Source: Sphingobacterium sp. lm-10
GTDB taxonomy: Bacteria > Bacteroidota > Bacteroidia > Sphingobacteriales > Sphingobacteriaceae
Direction of reading: 5' to 3'
Assembly (NCBI RefSeq): GCF_023554555.1
Contig: NZ_JAMJWC010000001.1
Location: 248,001 to 312,000, forward strand
Length of the DNA: 64,000 nucleotides
The notes below the pieces were generated by a model. That model ran no database searches. It had not been told where the DNA came from and was given only the letters and a program-made list of their open reading frames with translations. The translations under genes were made by a program, and so were the position numbers. This document shows positions 25,585 to 35,753 of the stretch, piece after piece. Numbering within the stretch: the first letter of the stretch is position 1; each line of letters opens with the position of its first letter.

Positions 25585-26802
25585 ATGCCCTCCATATTTG
25601 CTTCAAACAACCTGCAGAAGCCAACTTATTCGCTGCTTTTAGCAGTTTGCGTAGCGCATTTGTTTAATGACTTATTGCAGTCTGTGATTCCTGCCATCTA
25701 TCCGCGTTTGGAAGCGAAGTATGATCTAAGCATGGCACAGATTGGGGTCATTACATTATGCTTCCAATTGGCCGCCTCGATTTTCCAACCAGTGGTCGGC
25801 GCGTATACCGATAAGCATCCAAAGCCCTATTCTCAAATGGCGGGAATGCTTTTTTCTACTGCAGGAATGATTTCTTTGGCCTATGCGGCCAATTACGAGT
25901 GGATATTGATATCCGTAATACTCGTAGGAATTGGCTCTTCGATCTTTCATCCCGAATCCGCGCGCGTAGCCTATATGTCGGCAGGAGGTCGGAGAAGTTT
26001 TGCGCAAGCCATGTTTCAGATTGGAGGAAATACCGGGGCGGCTTTAGCGCCGCTCCTGATCGCTTGGATTGTGATCCCGAACGGTCAACACTATATTCTT
26101 TGGTTTGCCGTTATTGCGATGGTATCGCAGTTCATCTTGGGATATATTGGACGATGGTACAGCAGGCATTTGCGCTTGGTGCAATCCCGACCTAAAAAAG
26201 CGATCTTGCTTCCCGATTTATCTTCTACAAGAATCAACTGGTCCGTAGCGATCTTATTGTTGCTCATATTTTCCAAATATTTCTACACCGCCAGCATTAC
26301 CAGTTATTTTCAGTTTTACACGATTCAGCGTTTTGATCTCACAGAAGTACAGGCACAGGTGTACCTGTTTTACTTTTTGATTGCTATTGCGGTGGGTTCA
26401 CTCATAGGAGGTATGTTGGGCGACTACGTGGGGCGAAAGTACATCATCTGGTTTTCGGTATTGGGTGCGGCACCGTTTACCCTGCTCTTGCCCTATGTCG
26501 ATCTGTTTTGGACTGGTGTGCTTATCGTCGTTATCGGATTGATTATTTCTTCCGCTTTTGCAGCCATACTCGTATTTGCGCAAGAATTACTGCCACGCAA
26601 ATTGGGCATGGTGTCGGGTTTGTTTTATGGGTTTGCCTTTGGTATGGGTGGATTGGGATCTGCTGTGCTGGGATGGTGGGCAGATCAAACATCGATAAAC
26701 TTTATCTACCAGGTGTGTTCCTATTTGCCTTTATTTGGCATCGTGGCTTACTTTTTACCTGACATGAAGAAGGTAACTTTCAGACCTTTAGAGACGAATT
26801 AG
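25585..26802 (+). CDS. MFS exporter, fosmidomycin-resistance (Fsr) family
   Basis: A 405-residue inner-membrane protein with about 12 helices. 'AHLFNDLLQSVIPAIYPRLEAKYDLS', 'FQPVVGAYTDK' and 'GIGSSIFHPESARVAYMSAGGRRS' are hallmarks of the Fsr subgroup of drug-proton antiporters. It ends an apparent plus-strand run starting at rlmB (28 bp after the thioredoxin-like gene). The physiological substrate is unknown. Confidence 0.88.
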   Translation: MPSIFASNNLQKPTYSLLLAVCVAHLFNDLLQSVIPAIYPRLEAKYDLSMAQIGVITLCFQLAASIFQPVVGAYTDKHPKPYSQMAGMLFSTAGMISLAYAANYEWILISVILVGIGSSIFHPESARVAYMSAGGRRSFAQAMFQIGGNTGAALAPLLIAWIVIPNGQHYILWFAVIAMVSQFILGYIGRWYSRHLRLVQSRPKKAILLPDLSSTRINWSVAILLLLIFSKYFYTASITSYFQFYTIQRFDLTEVQAQVYLFYFLIAIAVGSLIGGMLGDYVGRKYIIWFSVLGAAPFTLLLPYVDLFWTGVLIVVIGLIISSAFAAILVFAQELLPRKLGMVSGLFYGFAFGMGGLGSAVLGWWADQTSINFIYQVCSYLPLFGIVAYFLPDMKKVTFRPLETN

Positions 26803-26873
26803 AGCGATCGCATAAACGCAGTAATCTGCTGTATTTCTTCCAGAAAATGCAGGCATCAATTATACCCATAAAA

Positions 26874-26907
26874 AAGAAGGGTCAACAGCATGCTGTTGAC
26901 CCTTCTT
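26874..26907. terminator. bidirectional terminator
   Basis: A perfect 34-bp palindrome (half-site AAGAAGGGTCAACAGCA) lies between the convergent Fsr-like and helicase genes, with an A-run on its left. Confidence 0.85.
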
Positions 26908-26926
26908 GGTGTTATTTCTCGAAGAT

Positions 26927-28741
26927 TTAGTACTTGCTTCTAGAAGACGAAGATGAAGGTCTGCGTTTTCCGGAAAAGTCTTTAAATCCTCCTCCTTTGT
27001 TATCGTCAGAACGGTAAGAGCGTCCGCCACCTGAGCGACCACCACCACCACCACCATTTCTAGGGCGATCGTTGCTGCGGCCACGACGTTCGCCACCACC
27101 ACCACCACCTTCACCCGATACTTCGATGCGTACACCACGACCGTTGAAGTCTACATTCTGGAATCCTTGGATTACCTTTTGAACTTCTGCGTCTTGTACT
27201 TCGAAGAAAGTGAATACACCTTTAAGATCAATCTTTCCGATATCTTTACCGGAGATACGTGTATTGTTACAGATGTAACCCAACATATCACCACGAGAGA
27301 AATCGTCTACCGATCCTAAGTTGATGAACAATCTAGTATATCCTTTAGAACCTTCTCTACTGCGGCTTTCACGACGATCTCCGCGCTCTCCACGATCAGC
27401 TCTGATATCACGCGCATCTACATTCAAATCTGGTGCATTGCGGTAATAATCTAGGAATTTGTTGAATTCTAAAGAAGCAAAACGTGCGATAATCTCCTCT
27501 TTGCTCAAATCTTGGAAGTTTTCCATGATAGCAGGCAAAAATGGTGCAATTTCTTCTTGATTAACCGTTACATCATTAATCTTGTTAACGATTTTGAACA
27601 ATTGTTTCTCGCATACTTCTGCACCAGTTGGAACTTCTTTCTTTTCGAAAGATTTGCCAATGATTTTTTCGATATGACGAATCTTGCTCATCTCTTTCAC
27701 ATTTACCAACGAAATCGAGATACCAGTTTTTCCGGCACGAGCTGTACGACCAGAGCGGTGCGTATAGTTTTCTACCTCATCTGGTAAAGAATAGTTGATT
27801 ACGTGAGTTACATCGTTCACATCGATACCACGAGCAGCCACATCAGTTGCAATAAGCAACTGTAGGTTGCGATCACGGTAGCGTTTCATGACGCGGTCAC
27901 GTTGTTGCTGCGATAAGTCACCATGCAAAGAATCCGCATTGTAACCATCTTTCATCAATGCTTCAGCGATCTCTTGTGTTTCAATCTTAGTACGACAGAA
28001 AACAATTCCGAAAATCTGAGGATAAGAGTCTACAATGCGTTTAAATGCCGCATACTTGTCTCTTGCTCTTATTAAAAAGTACTGGTGTTCGATGTTTGCA
28101 TTTCCCGTGTTTTTTGTACCTACGGTCAATTCAAAAGGATCGGTCATGTATTTCTGTGCAATACGACGAACCTCTTTAGGCATCGTAGCAGAAAATAACC
28201 ATGTTTTTTTCGTGTCTGGAGTCTCAGAAAGGATATTGTTAATGTCCTCCTGGAATCCCATGTTCAGCATTTCATCTGCTTCGTCCAACACGACATAATT
28301 GACGTCGGAGAAATTAATGGCTTTACGGCCAATGATATCCAACATACGTCCTGGAGTGGCGACCACGATCTGCACACCACGTCTAATTTGACGTAATTGA
28401 TCGCTGATGTTCGCTCCTCCGTATACAGCTACCACGCTAACGCCATCAATGTACTTAGCGAATTTTTCCAAATCTCTTGAGATTTGTAGACACAGTTCAC
28501 GTGTCGGACAAAGTACTAGGGCTTGTGGATGCTTTTGTGAAGGATCGATTTGTTCTAATAGAGGGAGACCGAATGCTGCTGTCTTCCCTGTGCCGGTTTG
28601 GGCTAATCCGACAAAATCGTTGTTGCCAGTCAATAAAACAGGAATGGCTTGTTCCTGGATAGGAGAAGGTTTTTCGAAACCTAGCTCGGTGACTGCATTA
28701 ACAATCTCATGACGGATTCCCAATTCTAAAAATGGGTTCAT
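26927..28741 (-). CDS. deaD: DEAD-box RNA helicase, CsdA/DeaD-like with RGG tail
   Basis: A 604-residue ATP-dependent RNA helicase from the start MNPFLELGI; an ATG further up at 28828 lies before the predicted promoter. The helicase core shows the Q motif, AQTGTGKT, PTRELC, VLDEADEML, SATMP and HRSGRTARAGK. A DbpA-like RNA-binding domain follows (about 435-540: 'YTRLFINLGSVDDFSRGDMLGYI'), then a Gly/Arg/Ser-rich tail (about 550-600) with several poly-Gly runs. It likely remodels ribosome or cold-shock RNA. A small 5-bp hairpin (TAGGC/GCCTA) lies in its leader. Confidence 0.93.
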   Translation of the reverse strand: MNPFLELGIRHEIVNAVTELGFEKPSPIQEQAIPVLLTGNNDFVGLAQTGTGKTAAFGLPLLEQIDPSQKHPQALVLCPTRELCLQISRDLEKFAKYIDGVSVVAVYGGANISDQLRQIRRGVQIVVATPGRMLDIIGRKAINFSDVNYVVLDEADEMLNMGFQEDINNILSETPDTKKTWLFSATMPKEVRRIAQKYMTDPFELTVGTKNTGNANIEHQYFLIRARDKYAAFKRIVDSYPQIFGIVFCRTKIETQEIAEALMKDGYNADSLHGDLSQQQRDRVMKRYRDRNLQLLIATDVAARGIDVNDVTHVINYSLPDEVENYTHRSGRTARAGKTGISISLVNVKEMSKIRHIEKIIGKSFEKKEVPTGAEVCEKQLFKIVNKINDVTVNQEEIAPFLPAIMENFQDLSKEEIIARFASLEFNKFLDYYRNAPDLNVDARDIRADRGERGDRRESRSREGSKGYTRLFINLGSVDDFSRGDMLGYICNNTRISGKDIGKIDLKGVFTFFEVQDAEVQKVIQGFQNVDFNGRGVRIEVSGEGGGGGGERRGRSNDRPRNGGGGGGRSGGGRSYRSDDNKGGGFKDFSGKRRPSSSSSRSKY

Positions 28742-28781
28742 GAAATAAATTATACAATAGGCTATATTGCCTAAGGCGGTG

Positions 28782-28789
28782 CAAAGATA
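28782..28789 (-). promoter_or_regulatory. -7 promoter element of the DEAD-box helicase gene
   Basis: TATCTTTG on the minus strand matches the consensus and lies 41 bp before the chosen ATG at 28741. It supports that start over the longer open frame. Confidence 0.5.
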
Positions 28790-28884
28790 GCAGTAATAAT
28801 TTATAAAACCTAAAATATTATGAAACAATATTTTAAAGACCGCCCAATGACAAACCTACCGTTGCTATTTGATGCAGAACCTCG

Positions 28885-28892
28885 TATCTTTG
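28885..28892 (+). promoter_or_regulatory. -7 promoter element of rpe
   Basis: TATCTTTG, with a TTG about 20 bp upstream (28862-28864), predicts transcription from near 28899, 12 bp before the ATG at 28911. An in-frame ATG at 28869 lies upstream of this promoter and is therefore not the start. Confidence 0.5.
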
Positions 28893-28910
28893 AAGATACT
28901 CAAAAACGTC

Positions 28911-29594
28911 ATGAATACAACTCACCACCACCTGATTGCGCCATCTATGCTTGCGGCAGATTTTGCCCATATCCAACGCGATGTAGACCTGGTTAATCAA
29001 AGTGAAGCAGATTGGTTTCATATTGATATCATGGATGGTTTGTTCGTGCCAAATATATCTTTTGGGTTTCCAGTAATGAAAGCCATACATCGCTATGCGA
29101 CAAAACCGTTAGATGTACATTTGATGATCGAGAAACCGGATCGCTATTTGGAGGAGTTTAAAGAAGCCGGTGCAGCGCATATTACGGTACATTATGAAGC
29201 CTGTACGCATCTTCATCGCACCATTTGGGCGATTAAAGAGTTGGATTGTTTAGCGGGCGTAGCACTTAACCCACACACCCCAGTTCATCTATTGAAAGAT
29301 ATTTTGCCCGATCTGGATATGGTATGCTTGATGTCGGTAAATCCAGGTTTTGGTGGTCAAAAGTTCATTGAAAATACGTACGCCAAGATTCGCGAATTGC
29401 GATCCCTATCTAAGGGAGTGAATGATCAATTGTTGATCCAAATCGATGGAGGTGTGAGCCTGGATAATGCCGCTGCGCTGATCGCCGCGGGAGCAAATGT
29501 GCTGGTAGCTGGAAGTTTTGTTTTTAATTCTGCGAATCCCACGCAAACAATCCATTCTTTGAAATCGGTAGATCCGCATTTAAAAATTGTATAG
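28911..29594 (+). CDS. rpe: ribulose-phosphate 3-epimerase
   Basis: A 227-residue TIM-barrel enzyme of the pentose phosphate pathway that interconverts ribulose-5-phosphate and xylulose-5-phosphate. The metal-binding and catalytic residues sit in 'SMLAADF', 'FHIDIMDGLFVPNISFG', 'DVHLMIEKP', 'VNPGFGGQKFI' and 'IQIDGGVS'. The start is set by the promoter evidence. It is a single gene, divergent from the helicase. Confidence 0.95.
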   Translation: MNTTHHHLIAPSMLAADFAHIQRDVDLVNQSEADWFHIDIMDGLFVPNISFGFPVMKAIHRYATKPLDVHLMIEKPDRYLEEFKEAGAAHITVHYEACTHLHRTIWAIKELDCLAGVALNPHTPVHLLKDILPDLDMVCLMSVNPGFGGQKFIENTYAKIRELRSLSKGVNDQLLIQIDGGVSLDNAAALIAAGANVLVAGSFVFNSANPTQTIHSLKSVDPHLKIV

Positions 29595-29738
29595 ACCGAT
29601 TTTTGACTTTTCCGATGAAAATATCTATTGAAATTATTGATTTAATGCGTTGATTATCAAGTAATAAATTGTTAATTTAGAATATTTCCAAATTTGGCTG
29701 ATAGTCTTTAGCTCTTCGTATAAAAGCGTCTTATTTTG

Positions 29739-29746
29739 TATTTTTG
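29739..29746 (+). promoter_or_regulatory. possible -7 element upstream of acnB
   Basis: TATTTTTG fits TAnnTTTG; the -33 position is poor (TTCG around 29715-29718). It would start a transcript near 29753. Confidence 0.35.
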
Positions 29747-29780
29747 TAGTAAAAAGTAGAAAGCGTGTGGCTTTTCTCTT

Positions 29781-29867
29781 ATGTCAGCAGATGGAAAAGC
29801 TATAGTAGCTCTGAATATACTGTTATACAACATCCCGCAGGAACCAGCATATGATGGTGCGACGTAA
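29781..29867 (+). CDS. possible leader peptide, 28 residues
   Basis: The ATG lies about 28 bp after the start expected from the -7 box at 29739. The frame encodes 28 residues ending in 'QEPAYDGAT' before TAA. No homology is recognised and chance is quite possible. Confidence 0.2.
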   Translation: MSADGKAIVALNILLYNIPQEPAYDGAT

Positions 29868-30102
29868 AAAAGTTTGAGCCAATGTTTAGCAAAGTGTGCA
29901 GCGGATGATGCCAGAGGAGTTTGAGACATTCATTCAGATGATTTCTCTTCTCCATAATATGTTTCGAGGCTTGTTACAGTTGTGTAAGTTATCGGAAGCA
30001 TCATTAATCATTTCATAAGATTCTGCACGCTGATTTAAAGGAAGAAATTAAAAGACAGGTCATTATCAGCTATCTGTCACCCTATAAGAATAAAGTTTAA
30101 CT

Positions 30103-32874
30103 ATGAGTGTTTACAACGAATACATACAGGAAATCGAAGAAAGAAAACTTCAAGGATTGCATCCAAAGCCCATTGATGGTGATGAGTTGCTTGGTGCTAT
30201 CATCCAACAGATTATAGATATTGATCATGAGCATAGAGCAAATTCTCTCGGTTTATTTATCTACAATGTCTTGCCCGGTACAACGAGTGCGGCTGGCGTC
30301 AAAGCGCAATTTTTAAAGGAAATTATTCTTGGTCAAGTTGCTGTAGCAGAAATTACAACAGCATATGCTTTTGAGCTATTGTCTCATATGAAAGGCGGTC
30401 CTTCTATAGCGGTTTTATTAGATTTGGCCTTAGGAGAGGACGCATCTATCGCGAAGCAAGCTGCTGACGTGTTGAAAACACAAGTATTCCTTTATGATGC
30501 GGATACTGATCGCTTGAAAGAAGCTTTCCACGCAGGGAATCCAACCGCCATCGAGATTATTAAGAGCTATGCACAAGCAGAGTTTTTTACCAAGCTTCCT
30601 AGCGTTCCAGAAGAAATCAAAATTGTCACGTTTATTGCTGGAGAAGGAGATATCTCCACCGATTTACTTTCGCCAGGAAATCAGGCTCACTCGCGTTCCG
30701 ATCGGGAGTTGCATGGTAAATGCATGATTACGCCAGAAGCGCAACAACAGATCAAGGATTTGCAAATGCAACATCCAGATAGTAGTGTGATGTTAATTGC
30801 TGAAAAAGGTACCATGGGCGTTGGGTCCTCCAGAATGTCTGGCGTGAACAATGTCGCTCTATGGACAGGAAAGCAGGCAAGCCCGTACGTTCCCTTTGTG
30901 AATATTGCGCCAATCGTAGGAGGTACCAATGGTATTTCTCCTATTTTCCTTACCACAGTGGATGTTACTGGGGGTATCGGTATAGATCTGAAAAACTGGG
31001 TAAAAAAGGTAGATGCAGAAGGCAATATAGTACGTAACGAAAAGAATGAGCCCATTTTAGAAGAGGTTTATGCTGTCGCTACGGGTACGGAGCTAACCAT
31101 TAATACCAAAACAAAAAAATTATATCAGGGAGATCAGGAACTGATCGATATTTCTAAAGCGTTGACGCCGCAGAAAATGGAGTTTATCAAAGCAGGTGGT
31201 TCTTATGCGATCGTATTTGGTAAGAAAATCCAAACTTTCGCAGCCGGACTATTGGATATCGAAGCCCCACTTGTTTTTGCCGCTTCCAAAGAAGTGTCTG
31301 TTGATGGACAAGGATTAACCGCAGTTGAAAAAATATTTAACAAAAATGCAGTAGGTACTACGCCAGGGAAAGTGTTGCATGCAGGCTCAGATGTGCGTGT
31401 TCAAGTGAATATCGTTGGATCACAAGATACCACTGGATTGATGACGGCGCAAGAGTTGGAAGCAATGGCAGCCACTGTTATTTCTCCCATTGTAGACGGA
31501 GCGTATCAATCCGGTTGTCATACGGCATCAGTTTGGGATAAAAAAGCACAGGCAAATATTCCAAAATTGATGAAATTCATGAACGAATTTGGCTTGATCA
31601 CCGCACGTGATCCCAAAGGCGAATATCATGCGATGACGGATGTAATCCATAAGGTGTTGAATGACATTACCATTGATGAATGGGCAATCATTATCGGAGG
31701 AGATTCGCATACCAGAATGTCTAAAGGAGTAGCTTTCGGTGCTGACTCAGGAACGGTGGCATTAGCCTTGGCGACAGGAGAGGCTTCGATGCCTATACCC
31801 GAATCGGTGAAAGTAACTTTCAAAGGTGGCATGAAAGAGCACATGGACTTCCGTGATGTCGTACATGCTACTCAATTACAGATGCTGCAGCAATTCGGTG
31901 GAGAAAATGTTTTCCAGGGACGTATCATCGAAGTGCATATTGGTACATTATTGGCCGACCAAGCATTCACTTTTACGGATTGGACGGCGGAGATGAAAGC
32001 AAAAGCCTCTATCTGTATCTCTCAAGATGATACTTTGATCGAATCTTTGGAGATTGCCAAGCGCCGTATCCAAATCATGATCGAAAAAGGTATGGAGAAT
32101 AAAAGTCAGGTGCTACAAGGCTTGATTAACAAAGCAGATAAAAGGATCACAGAGATCAAGTCGGGCGCGATACCTGCTTTAACTCCAGATGAAAATGCCA
32201 AATATTACGCAGAAGTAGTCATCGATTTAGATATAATTGATGAGCCTATGATTGCCGATCCAGACGTAAACAACCAAGATGTCTCTAAGCGTTATACGCA
32301 CGACACCATTCGCGATCTATCATTTTATGAAGGTACGAAAAAGGTAGACTTAGGATTCGTCGGTTCCTGTATGGTACACAAAGGGGATTTAAAAATTGTA
32401 GCTCAAATGCTTAAGAATTTGGAAGCTCAAAAAGGCAAGGTGGAGTTTAATGCACCACTGGTTGTCGCAGCACCAACCTACAATATTATTGATGAACTAG
32501 AAGTAGAAGGCGATTGGGATATTTTACAGAAATATTCGGGTTTTGAATTTAGTGACTTAATGCCGAAAAGCTCCGCCCGTACAGAATACGAAAATATTAT
32601 GTACCTAGAGCGACCAGGCTGTAATCTGTGTATGGGAAACCAGGAAAAAGCAGCAAAAGGAGATACGGTGATGGCCACATCTACCAGACTTTTCCAAGGA
32701 AGAGTGGTGGAAGATTCGGAAGGTAAGAAAGGAGAATCTTTGTTAGCCTCTACGCCAGTAGTAGTTTTGTCTGCTATTTTGGGAAGAATTCCAACAATCG
32801 AAGAATATAGAGTAGCGGTTGATGGGATCAACCTGACAAAATTTACACCAATAGAAAAACAAATGGTGGTGTAA
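30103..32874 (+). CDS. acnB: aconitate hydratase B
   Basis: A 923-residue AcnB-type enzyme that isomerises citrate to isocitrate in the TCA cycle and can also act on 2-methylisocitrate. The N-terminal HEAT-like domain (about 1-160) is followed by the swivelling domain and the catalytic core. The 4Fe-4S cysteines are in 'FVGSCMVHKGDL' and 'PGCNLCMGNQEKA', with 'GGDSHTRMSKGV' conserved. It is followed after 45 bp by a second aconitase of a different class, with the same orientation and no terminator between them. Confidence 0.96.
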   Translation: MSVYNEYIQEIEERKLQGLHPKPIDGDELLGAIIQQIIDIDHEHRANSLGLFIYNVLPGTTSAAGVKAQFLKEIILGQVAVAEITTAYAFELLSHMKGGPSIAVLLDLALGEDASIAKQAADVLKTQVFLYDADTDRLKEAFHAGNPTAIEIIKSYAQAEFFTKLPSVPEEIKIVTFIAGEGDISTDLLSPGNQAHSRSDRELHGKCMITPEAQQQIKDLQMQHPDSSVMLIAEKGTMGVGSSRMSGVNNVALWTGKQASPYVPFVNIAPIVGGTNGISPIFLTTVDVTGGIGIDLKNWVKKVDAEGNIVRNEKNEPILEEVYAVATGTELTINTKTKKLYQGDQELIDISKALTPQKMEFIKAGGSYAIVFGKKIQTFAAGLLDIEAPLVFAASKEVSVDGQGLTAVEKIFNKNAVGTTPGKVLHAGSDVRVQVNIVGSQDTTGLMTAQELEAMAATVISPIVDGAYQSGCHTASVWDKKAQANIPKLMKFMNEFGLITARDPKGEYHAMTDVIHKVLNDITIDEWAIIIGGDSHTRMSKGVAFGADSGTVALALATGEASMPIPESVKVTFKGGMKEHMDFRDVVHATQLQMLQQFGGENVFQGRIIEVHIGTLLADQAFTFTDWTAEMKAKASICISQDDTLIESLEIAKRRIQIMIEKGMENKSQVLQGLINKADKRITEIKSGAIPALTPDENAKYYAEVVIDLDIIDEPMIADPDVNNQDVSKRYTHDTIRDLSFYEGTKKVDLGFVGSCMVHKGDLKIVAQMLKNLEAQKGKVEFNAPLVVAAPTYNIIDELEVEGDWDILQKYSGFEFSDLMPKSSARTEYENIMYLERPGCNLCMGNQEKAAKGDTVMATSTRLFQGRVVEDSEGKKGESLLASTPVVVLSAILGRIPTIEEYRVAVDGINLTKFTPIEKQMVV

Positions 32875-32919
32875 TCTGTATTGTTTTTAAACCAATAGAA
32901 GAGATAAAATTATACGTAT

Positions 32920-35193
32920 ATGGCTTTTGATATTAATATGATTGAGAAGGTGTATAGCCTCTACGAAGAGCGTGTCAATGCGGCACGTAAGGTAGTAGGC
33001 AAACCTTTGACTTTAGCAGAGAAGATTCTATATACCCACTTGTGGAATGGCAATGCGGAAGAAGCATACGAAAGAGGACAATCGTATGTCGATTTCTCGC
33101 CAGATCGAGTGGCTATGCAGGATGCGACTGCTCAAATGGCCTTGTTGCAATTTATGCAAGCTGGCAGACCCAAAGTGGCCGTGCCTTCTACCGTACATTG
33201 CGATCACTTAATACAGGCCAGAGATGGCGCGAAAGAAGATTTAACACGTGCTAAAGAAGAAAGCTCTGAAGTATTTAACTTTTTGAGTTCTGTTTCTAAT
33301 AAATATGGTATCGGTTTCTGGAAACCAGGAGCAGGTATTATTCACCAGGTGGTATTGGAAAACTATGCGTTTCCAGGTGGCATGATGATCGGTACCGATT
33401 CTCACACCGTGAACGCCGGAGGGTTGGGAATGGTAGCGATCGGTGTTGGTGGTGCAGATGCCTGTGATGTAATGGCTGGTTTGCCTTGGGAGTTAAAATT
33501 CCCTAAGCTTATTGGTGTTAAGTTAACAGGTAAATTGTCGGGCTGGGCCACTTCAAAAGACGTGATTTTGAAAGTAGCTGGTATACTAACCGTAAAAGGT
33601 GGTACCGGCGCTATCGTTGAATATTTTGGTGAGGGAGCGAAATCGCTTTCATGTACCGGTAAAGGTACTATTTGTAATATGGGTGCCGAAATTGGTGCAA
33701 CGACATCTACATTCGGATATGACGAATCTATGGAGCGCTATCTACGCGCGACTGATCGTGCAGATGTAGCAGACGCCGCCAATAAAGTTAAAGAACACCT
33801 TACGGGTGACGATGAGGTTTATGCTAACCCAGAAGAATATTTTGATCAATTGATTGAGATTAACCTATCTGAGTTGGAACCTTCTTTGAATGGCCCTTTC
33901 ACACCGGATTTGTATACGCCAATATCTCGCATGCGTGAGGAGGCAGACAAAAATGGTTGGCCGACAAAGGTAGAGTGGGGATTGATCGGGTCTTGTACCA
34001 ATTCTTCTTACGAAGATTTGGCGCGAGCAGCTTCGATTGCAAAACAAGCGATTGATAAAGGTTTGGTAACGAAAGCAGAATTCGGTATTAACCCAGGATC
34101 AGAGCAAGTACGTTACACGGCAGATCGTGATGGTTTGTTAAAAACATTTACTGATCTAAACGCGACGTTATTTACAAATGCTTGTGGTCCATGTATTGGT
34201 ATGTGGGATCGTGCAGGTGCAGATAAACGCGAAAAAAACACCATAGTTCACTCTTTCAACCGTAATTTCGCGAAGCGCGCGGATGGAAATCCGAATACCT
34301 ATGCATTCGTAACCTCTCCTGAAATGGTAGCAGCTATTGCGATTTCTGGAGATTTGGGTTTCAACCCGGTAACGGATACACTGACCAACAAAGACGGCGA
34401 GCAAGTGAAACTAGACGCACCTACCGGAGATGAGCTTCCAGCTAAAGGTTTCGCGGTAGAAGATGCAGGTTATCAAGAGCCAGCCAAAGATGGTTCGGAT
34501 GTGGAAGTAGATGTTGCAGAGGATTCGGATCGCTTACAATTGCTGGAGCCGTTCGAAGCATGGGAAGGTACAGACCTGAAAGGTCTGAAATTACTGATCA
34601 AAGCAAAAGGTAAATGTACGACAGATCATATTTCTATGGCCGGACCTTGGTTGAAATACCGCGGCCACTTAGATAATATCTCCAATAACCTATTGATCGG
34701 TGCTGTTAACTTTTTTAATGACGAGACAGATACGGTGAAAAACCAATTGACCGGCGAGTACGGCCCAGTTCCTGCAACACAACGTGCTTATAAAGCAGAA
34801 GGAATCGGTTCGATCGTCGTTGGTGATGAAAACTACGGAGAAGGATCATCCCGCGAACATGCTGCGATGGAGCCACGTCACTTAGGCGTTCGCGCGGTGT
34901 TAGTAAAATCATTTGCGCGTATCCACGAGACGAACTTGAAAAAACAAGGAATGTTGGGATTGACATTTGCAGATAAGGACGATTACGATAAAATCCAAGA
35001 AGATGATACGATTGACATACTAGGTTTGACAGATTTTGCTCCGAATAAATCGTTAACATTGGTATTGCACCATGAAGATTGTAGCTCTGAGGAGATCGAA
35101 GTAAACCACTCCTACAACGCCCAACAAATCGGTTGGTTCAAAGCTGGTGCAGCATTGAATATCATTCGCAAGAAACAAGCTGATAAAGCGTAA
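32920..35193 (+). CDS. aconitate hydratase, mitochondrial/AcnA class
   Basis: A 757-residue aconitase of the eukaryotic mitochondrial type, shorter than bacterial AcnA (about 890). Cluster ligands are in '[13 protein letters not shown]' and '[12 protein letters not shown]'; '[16 protein letters not shown]' and '[17 protein letters not shown]' are active-site and swivel-domain blocks. Catalytic residues look intact, so both tandem aconitases should be active. It is co-transcribed with acnB by position and ends at a strong terminator. A separate role, for example under oxidative or iron stress, is inference. Confidence 0.95.
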   Translation: MAFDINMIEKVYSLYEERVNAARKVVGKPLTLAEKILYTHLWNGNAEEAYERGQSYVDFSPDRVAMQDATAQMALLQFMQAGRPKVAVPSTVHCDHLIQARDGAKEDLTRAKEESSEVFNFLSSVSNKYGIGFWKPGAGIIHQVVLENYAFPGGMMIGTDSHTVNAGGLGMVAIGVGGADACDVMAGLPWELKFPKLIGVKLTGKLSGWATSKDVILKVAGILTVKGGTGAIVEYFGEGAKSLSCTGKGTICNMGAEIGATTSTFGYDESMERYLRATDRADVADAANKVKEHLTGDDEVYANPEEYFDQLIEINLSELEPSLNGPFTPDLYTPISRMREEADKNGWPTKVEWGLIGSCTNSSYEDLARAASIAKQAIDKGLVTKAEFGINPGSEQVRYTADRDGLLKTFTDLNATLFTNACGPCIGMWDRAGADKREKNTIVHSFNRNFAKRADGNPNTYAFVTSPEMVAAIAISGDLGFNPVTDTLTNKDGEQVKLDAPTGDELPAKGFAVEDAGYQEPAKDGSDVEVDVAEDSDRLQLLEPFEAWEGTDLKGLKLLIKAKGKCTTDHISMAGPWLKYRGHLDNISNNLLIGAVNFFNDETDTVKNQLTGEYGPVPATQRAYKAEGIGSIVVGDENYGEGSSREHAAMEPRHLGVRAVLVKSFARIHETNLKKQGMLGLTFADKDDYDKIQEDDTIDILGLTDFAPNKSLTLVLHHEDCSSEEIEVNHSYNAQQIGWFKAGAALNIIRKKQADKA

Positions 35194-35226
35194 TACTATC
35201 TCGGATAGAGAATTTGCTATAATAAG

Positions 35227-35265
35227 AAGGCCGGATTTACCTCAAGTAAATCCGGCCTTTTATTT
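35227..35265 (+). terminator. terminator after the tandem aconitases
   Basis: AAGGCCGGATTTAC - CTCAA - GTAAATCCGGCCTT is a perfect 14-bp stem (35227-35259) followed by TTATTTT. Confidence 0.9.
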
Positions 35266-35303
35266 TAATATACCGAAGTAGTATATCGAGATTGGATCAG
35301 CAG

Positions 35304-35720
35304 TTAAGCTTGCTCCTCATCAATCGGTTCAGGAGCTTCTTCTTCGAACAAAGGAAGCGCTTTGATGATATTGTACCAAGTGATCACCTTCTTGATATCT
35401 GAGCTATATACACGGCTCTCGTCATGGCCAGGAGCTACCACTCTAAAAAACTCACGAAGTGTATTTCCATCTGCTTTCACATCTGGAATTTCGATTTCAT
35501 TTGTTTTTAGGGTTTCGAAAATCTCCAATAAACGAATTTCGTCCTCTTCGCCATAAATAGTGATATCTTCCAATGTCGCCATTTTAGTATTCGAAAGGTT
35601 GATCACTGATTTTACTTTCGCGCCATCCAAACTTTCTAAGATAAAACCACCCTTATTCTGTCCGATCAACTTAAATAATCCTGGCTTTCCCGTTACAGAT
35701 ACTAATCCTCTTAAATTCAT
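35304..35720 (-). CDS. DUF5606 family protein
   Basis: A 138-residue cytosolic protein, strongly conserved in Bacteroidota and of unknown function. It opens 'MNLRGLVSVTGKPGLFKLIGQNKGGFILESLDG', an SH3-like beta-rich domain, followed by a helical acidic C-terminus ending in Glu/Pro-rich residues. It lies 33 bp downstream of the cyclophilin gene in the same direction and likely shares its transcript. Confidence 0.85.
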   Translation of the reverse strand: MNLRGLVSVTGKPGLFKLIGQNKGGFILESLDGAKVKSVINLSNTKMATLEDITIYGEEDEIRLLEIFETLKTNEIEIPDVKADGNTLREFFRVVAPGHDESRVYSSDIKKVITWYNIIKALPLFEEEAPEPIDEEQA

Positions 35721-35753
35721 GCTTATGCTATGTAAGTATATACCTAATGATTA

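Larger units (their letters stand above)
29595..30102. other. 508-bp region upstream of acnB
   Basis: No confident gene. It contains a TATTTTTG -7-like box (29739-29746), a 28-codon open frame (29781-29867) and, just before acnB, a GACAG/CTGTC hairpin (30054-30078). The length suggests a long acnB leader or a separate small transcript. I recognise no riboswitch, tmRNA, SRP or RNase P motif in it. Confidence 0.45.

Noticed and set aside
26860..27138. 92-residue minus-strand ORF with long Val/Ala runs
   Set aside because: It is an alternative frame of the Gly-rich repeat tail of the DEAD-box helicase; the valine runs come from reading GGT repeats out of frame.
29708..29929. 73-residue minus-strand ORF upstream of acnB
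   Set aside because: It has no promoter or homology, and a credible plus-strand -7 box lies within it.
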